From Lachnoclostridium sp. UBA1434 (GTDB lineage Bacteria > Bacillota > Clostridia > Lachnospirales > Lachnospiraceae): a stretch of DNA of 6,078 bases. The notes beneath the pieces were generated by a model. It was not told the DNA's origin, did no database searches, and was given only the letters and a program-made list of their open reading frames with translations. The stretch lies in NCBI GenBank assembly GCA_002329645.1, contig DCTS01000020.1:7544-13621 (forward strand), written 5' to 3'. Positions 5,994 to 6,078 of the stretch are shown piece by piece. Numbering within the stretch: position 1 is the first letter of the stretch; every line of letters starts with the position of its first letter. A program made the position numbers and the translations under genes.

Positions 5994-6078
5994 TGCGCAT
6001 ATCACTTGCTGTGACTATCATATCATTCATAGCGATTTTCTTATCCCTCGCCAGGCTCGGGTTTTTGACAGTTGAATA
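5974..6078 (-). CDS. Possible 3' end of an unidentified upstream gene
   Basis: Reading from the right edge of the window on the minus strand, one frame stays open for 34 codons and ends at TAA (5976-5974). The peptide contains NPSLARDKKIAMNDMIVTA and ends SDMRIDFKIP. The other two minus frames hit stops within about 17 codons. The residue mix and codon choice look protein-like, and a gene ending 38 bases before the HD-GYP start fits the packing seen here. An open run of this length occurs by chance roughly one time in five, so it is tentative. I do not recognise the sequence. No terminator lies between it and the HD-GYP gene, so read-through into the operon is possible. Confidence 0.45.
   Translation of the reverse strand, partial: YSTVKNPSLARDKKIAMNDMIVTASDMRIDFKIP

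Noticed and set aside
5936..6078. Cyclic di-GMP riboswitch or signal recognition particle RNA upstream of the HD-GYP/dnaX genes
   Set aside because: Looked for because of the HD-GYP gene and because small SRP RNA often lies near dnaX in Firmicutes. No GEMM-like core or SRP Alu/S-domain pattern is seen, and the leader after the promoter is only about 25 bases.

Overview
The window looks like chromosomal DNA from a low-to-mid GC Firmicute of the Clostridia, most likely a Lachnospiraceae-type gut anaerobe. This rests on purine-rich Shine-Dalgarno sites (AGGAGG, AAGGAG), short intrinsic terminators, the dnaX-ybaB-recR gene order, and protein sequences that resemble that group. I cannot place it to genus from the sequence alone. 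No mobile element, CRISPR array, tRNA or rRNA is visible.

Layout. Positions 1-333 (+) hold the 3' end of a membrane protein resembling an ABC-2 type transporter permease, closed by a strong 12-bp-stem terminator (352-394). Everything else reads on the minus strand and converges on that terminator. From right to left: the possible last 34 codons of an unidentified gene (5974-6078); a TTGATT-17-TATAAT promoter (5965-5993); a response-regulator-like HD-GYP protein (4892-5935); dnaX (3249-4844); ybaB/ebfC (2819-3181); recR (2223-2819); and an intrinsic terminator (2157-2198). These four genes are spaced 47, 67 and -1 bases apart and form one apparent operon. A second minus-strand unit follows: a three-helix small membrane protein (1650-1991), a hairpin, and a coiled-coil protein with a central membrane hairpin (454-1557). 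Neither of these two has a function I recognise.

How the genes work together. DnaX builds the clamp loader that places the sliding clamp on DNA. YbaB is a nucleoid-associated DNA-binding protein, and RecR acts with RecO/RecF to load RecA at gaps, so three of the operon's genes serve replication and repair. The HD-GYP protein is the outlier. Its phosphodiesterase site is complete, so it probably hydrolyses cyclic di-GMP, but its receiver domain has lost residues normally needed for phosphorylation switching. Because it is first behind the promoter, its transcription would be tied to that of dnaX.

Start sites. I moved the starts of dnaX and ybaB downstream of the longest open frames (to 4844 and 3181) because consensus ribosome binding sites sit at good spacing there. 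I see no convincing new biological system. The best candidates for follow-up are the atypical HD-GYP regulator fused to the replication/repair operon and the uncharacterised membrane gene pair.
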